Source of the DNA: Dyadobacter chenwenxiniae | GTDB taxonomy: Bacteria > Bacteroidota > Bacteroidia > Cytophagales > Spirosomataceae | Direction of reading: 5' to 3' | Length of the DNA: 64,000 nt | Assembly: GCF_022869785.1 (NCBI RefSeq) | Contig: NZ_CP094997.1 | Coordinates: forward strand, 2,542,001-2,606,000 | Shown: piece by piece, positions 62,975-64,000 of the stretch | Layout: the number at the start of each line of letters is the position of its first letter | Numbering within the stretch: the first letter of the stretch is position 1 | Position numbers and translations under genes: made by a program | The notes under the pieces: generated by a model | Databases searched by the model: none | The model's input: only the letters and a program-made list of their open reading frames with translations | Told to the model about the DNA's origin: nothing

Positions 62975-64000
62975 CTAGCAAATTGCTTTTGGTTCTAAAA
63001 ATGCCTCTAACCCGTACTTGCCATATTCCCGGCCAATACCTGATTGTTTGTAACCGCCGAAGGGTGCTACCAAATCAAAGCTAAACTGGTTGATGGCAAC
63101 CCGCCCTGCTTGTATTCTGAAGGCAATCTTTTTTGCCCGGTCTTCATCAGCAGAACTTATATAGGCAAATAGACCATAGTTAGTATCGTTTGCGATTTCA
63201 ACCGCTTCTTCTTCATCCTTATAGGTGATGATAGAAAGCACCGGTCCAAAAATCTCTTCCCGCGCGATCCGCATATCATTCTTCACACGGCTGAATACGG
63301 TCGGTCGAACGAAATTACCTGCTTCAAGTCCCTGAGGATGCCCCTGGCCACCTACAAGGAGTTGAGCACCTTCCTCCTGACCGATCTTGATGTAATCCTG
63401 GACGCGCTGATACTGCTTTTTGCTCACCATTGGCCCTACTACCGTGTCTTCGTCTGCCGGGTTGCCTACTTTCAAATTTTCGACAGTGGCTTTCATAATG
63501 GTTTCAACTTCTTCAAGACGGCTTTCAGGTACCAATAGCCGGGTGCCTGCTACACAAGCCTGCCCACTGTTCATGAAAGCCAGCAATGCCGCCATGGGTA
63601 CAGCCGTCTGAAAATCAGCATCTTCCAAAAGTATGTTAGGTGATTTCCCTCCCAGTTCCAATGTGACACGCTTCATAGTGTCGACAGCGCCTTTGGCAAT
63701 CATTTTACCCACTGCCGTCGAACCTGTAAAGGTAATTTTAGCGATATCCGGGTTGAGCGTGATCTCATTTCCAACAATTTCTCCACGGCCGGTTACGATA
63801 TTAAAGACGCCGGCTGGCAGGTCCGCTTCATGCAGGCATTCGGTGATGACCTGGGTCTGGATTGCGCTCATTTCACTAGGTTTGATCACAGCCGTGCACC
63901 CGGCGGCCAGGGCAGTCGATAATTTGCTGCAGATAAAACCACTGCTCGCATTCCAGGGCGTGATGATGCCGACAACGCCAAGCGGCTCCAACAATACTTC
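62975..64000 (-). CDS. Aldehyde dehydrogenase, N-terminus beyond window
   Basis: At least 342 codons; the frame is open to the window edge, so the start is outside. Covers PLGVVGIITPWNASSGFICS, FTGSTAVGKMIAKGAV, LELGGKSPNILLEDAD with the catalytic Glu, MNSGQACVAGTRLLV with nucleophilic Cys, and the end QSGIGREYGKYGLEAFLEP. NAD(P)-dependent aldehyde oxidation. Lies upstream of the MDR gene on the same strand. Confidence 0.92.
   Translation of the reverse strand, partial: EVLLEPLGVVGIITPWNASSGFICSKLSTALAAGCTAVIKPSEMSAIQTQVITECLHEADLPAGVFNIVTGRGEIVGNEITLNPDIAKITFTGSTAVGKMIAKGAVDTMKRVTLELGGKSPNILLEDADFQTAVPMAALLAFMNSGQACVAGTRLLVPESRLEEVETIMKATVENLKVGNPADEDTVVGPMVSKKQYQRVQDYIKIGQEEGAQLLVGGQGHPQGLEAGNFVRPTVFSRVKNDMRIAREEIFGPVLSIITYKDEEEAVEIANDTNYGLFAYISSADEDRAKKIAFRIQAGRVAINQFSFDLVAPFGGYKQSGIGREYGKYGLEAFLEPKAIC

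Overview
The window looks like chromosomal DNA of a Bacteroidota bacterium, most likely a Cytophagales member of the Dyadobacter/Spirosoma type. The signs are a SusC/SusD outer-membrane pair driven by an ECF sigma/FecR pair, a type IX secretion (T9SS) sorting domain, a tail-fibre protein with an S74-type chaperone end, many AraC regulators with DUF6597-like N-termini, few Shine-Dalgarno sequences, and several TAnnTTTG promoter boxes. The genus is inferred from gene style only.

0-10.6 kb: an ECF42-type sigma cassette (AhpD-like protein, YCII/DGPF protein, sigma factor); a decayed copy of a locus found again at 38.8-40.6 kb; a barrel-like protein and a hydrolase lipoprotein; AraC/VOC; debris of an SMR transporter and a Crp regulator; a peptide deformylase; and AraC plus a quinone-oxidoreductase-like enzyme.

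10.6-20.3 kb: a membrane class III cyclase, two surface proteins (S74 and T9SS), an ECF sigma operon with an anti-sigma-like protein and a DUF4252-like protein, an S41 peptidase and small membrane proteins.

20.9-31.9 kb: a minus-strand operon of sigma, FecR, SusC, SusD and a secreted metallo-beta-lactamase-fold hydrolase. Next come a glycolipid-binding-domain protein, a GT39 glycosyltransferase with a short C-terminus and a PHP-type phosphoesterase.

32.3-50.7 kb is accessory DNA. It holds a serine recombinase, a tRNA/tmRNA-3'-end-like sequence, remnants of ISKra4, a frameshifted IS256, and an IS21 element with arrayed end repeats that truncates a response-regulator gene. Between ISKra4 and IS256 lies an A+T-rich surface cassette: a lipoprotein leader cut from its DUF6973-like body by an in-frame stop, a coupled small membrane protein, a C10 cysteine peptidase lipoprotein and a small lipoprotein. 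After IS21 comes a gene graveyard (umuC, AraC, recombinase and lipoprotein fragments).

50.7-64 kb: a PLP decarboxylase divergent from a LysR gene, a Crp/Fnr regulator, aldehyde dehydrogenases, a class-A-beta-lactamase-like lipoprotein, broken exported genes, a LipB, and a cluster of MDR oxidoreductases, a quinol monooxygenase-like protein and an AraC regulator with repeated operator-like sites.

The best candidate for something undescribed is the 38.8-43.1 kb cassette, because its first two genes exist as a second, decayed copy about 36 kb away in which only the small membrane gene stays intact. That pattern resembles an effector/immunity arrangement, but the role is inference.
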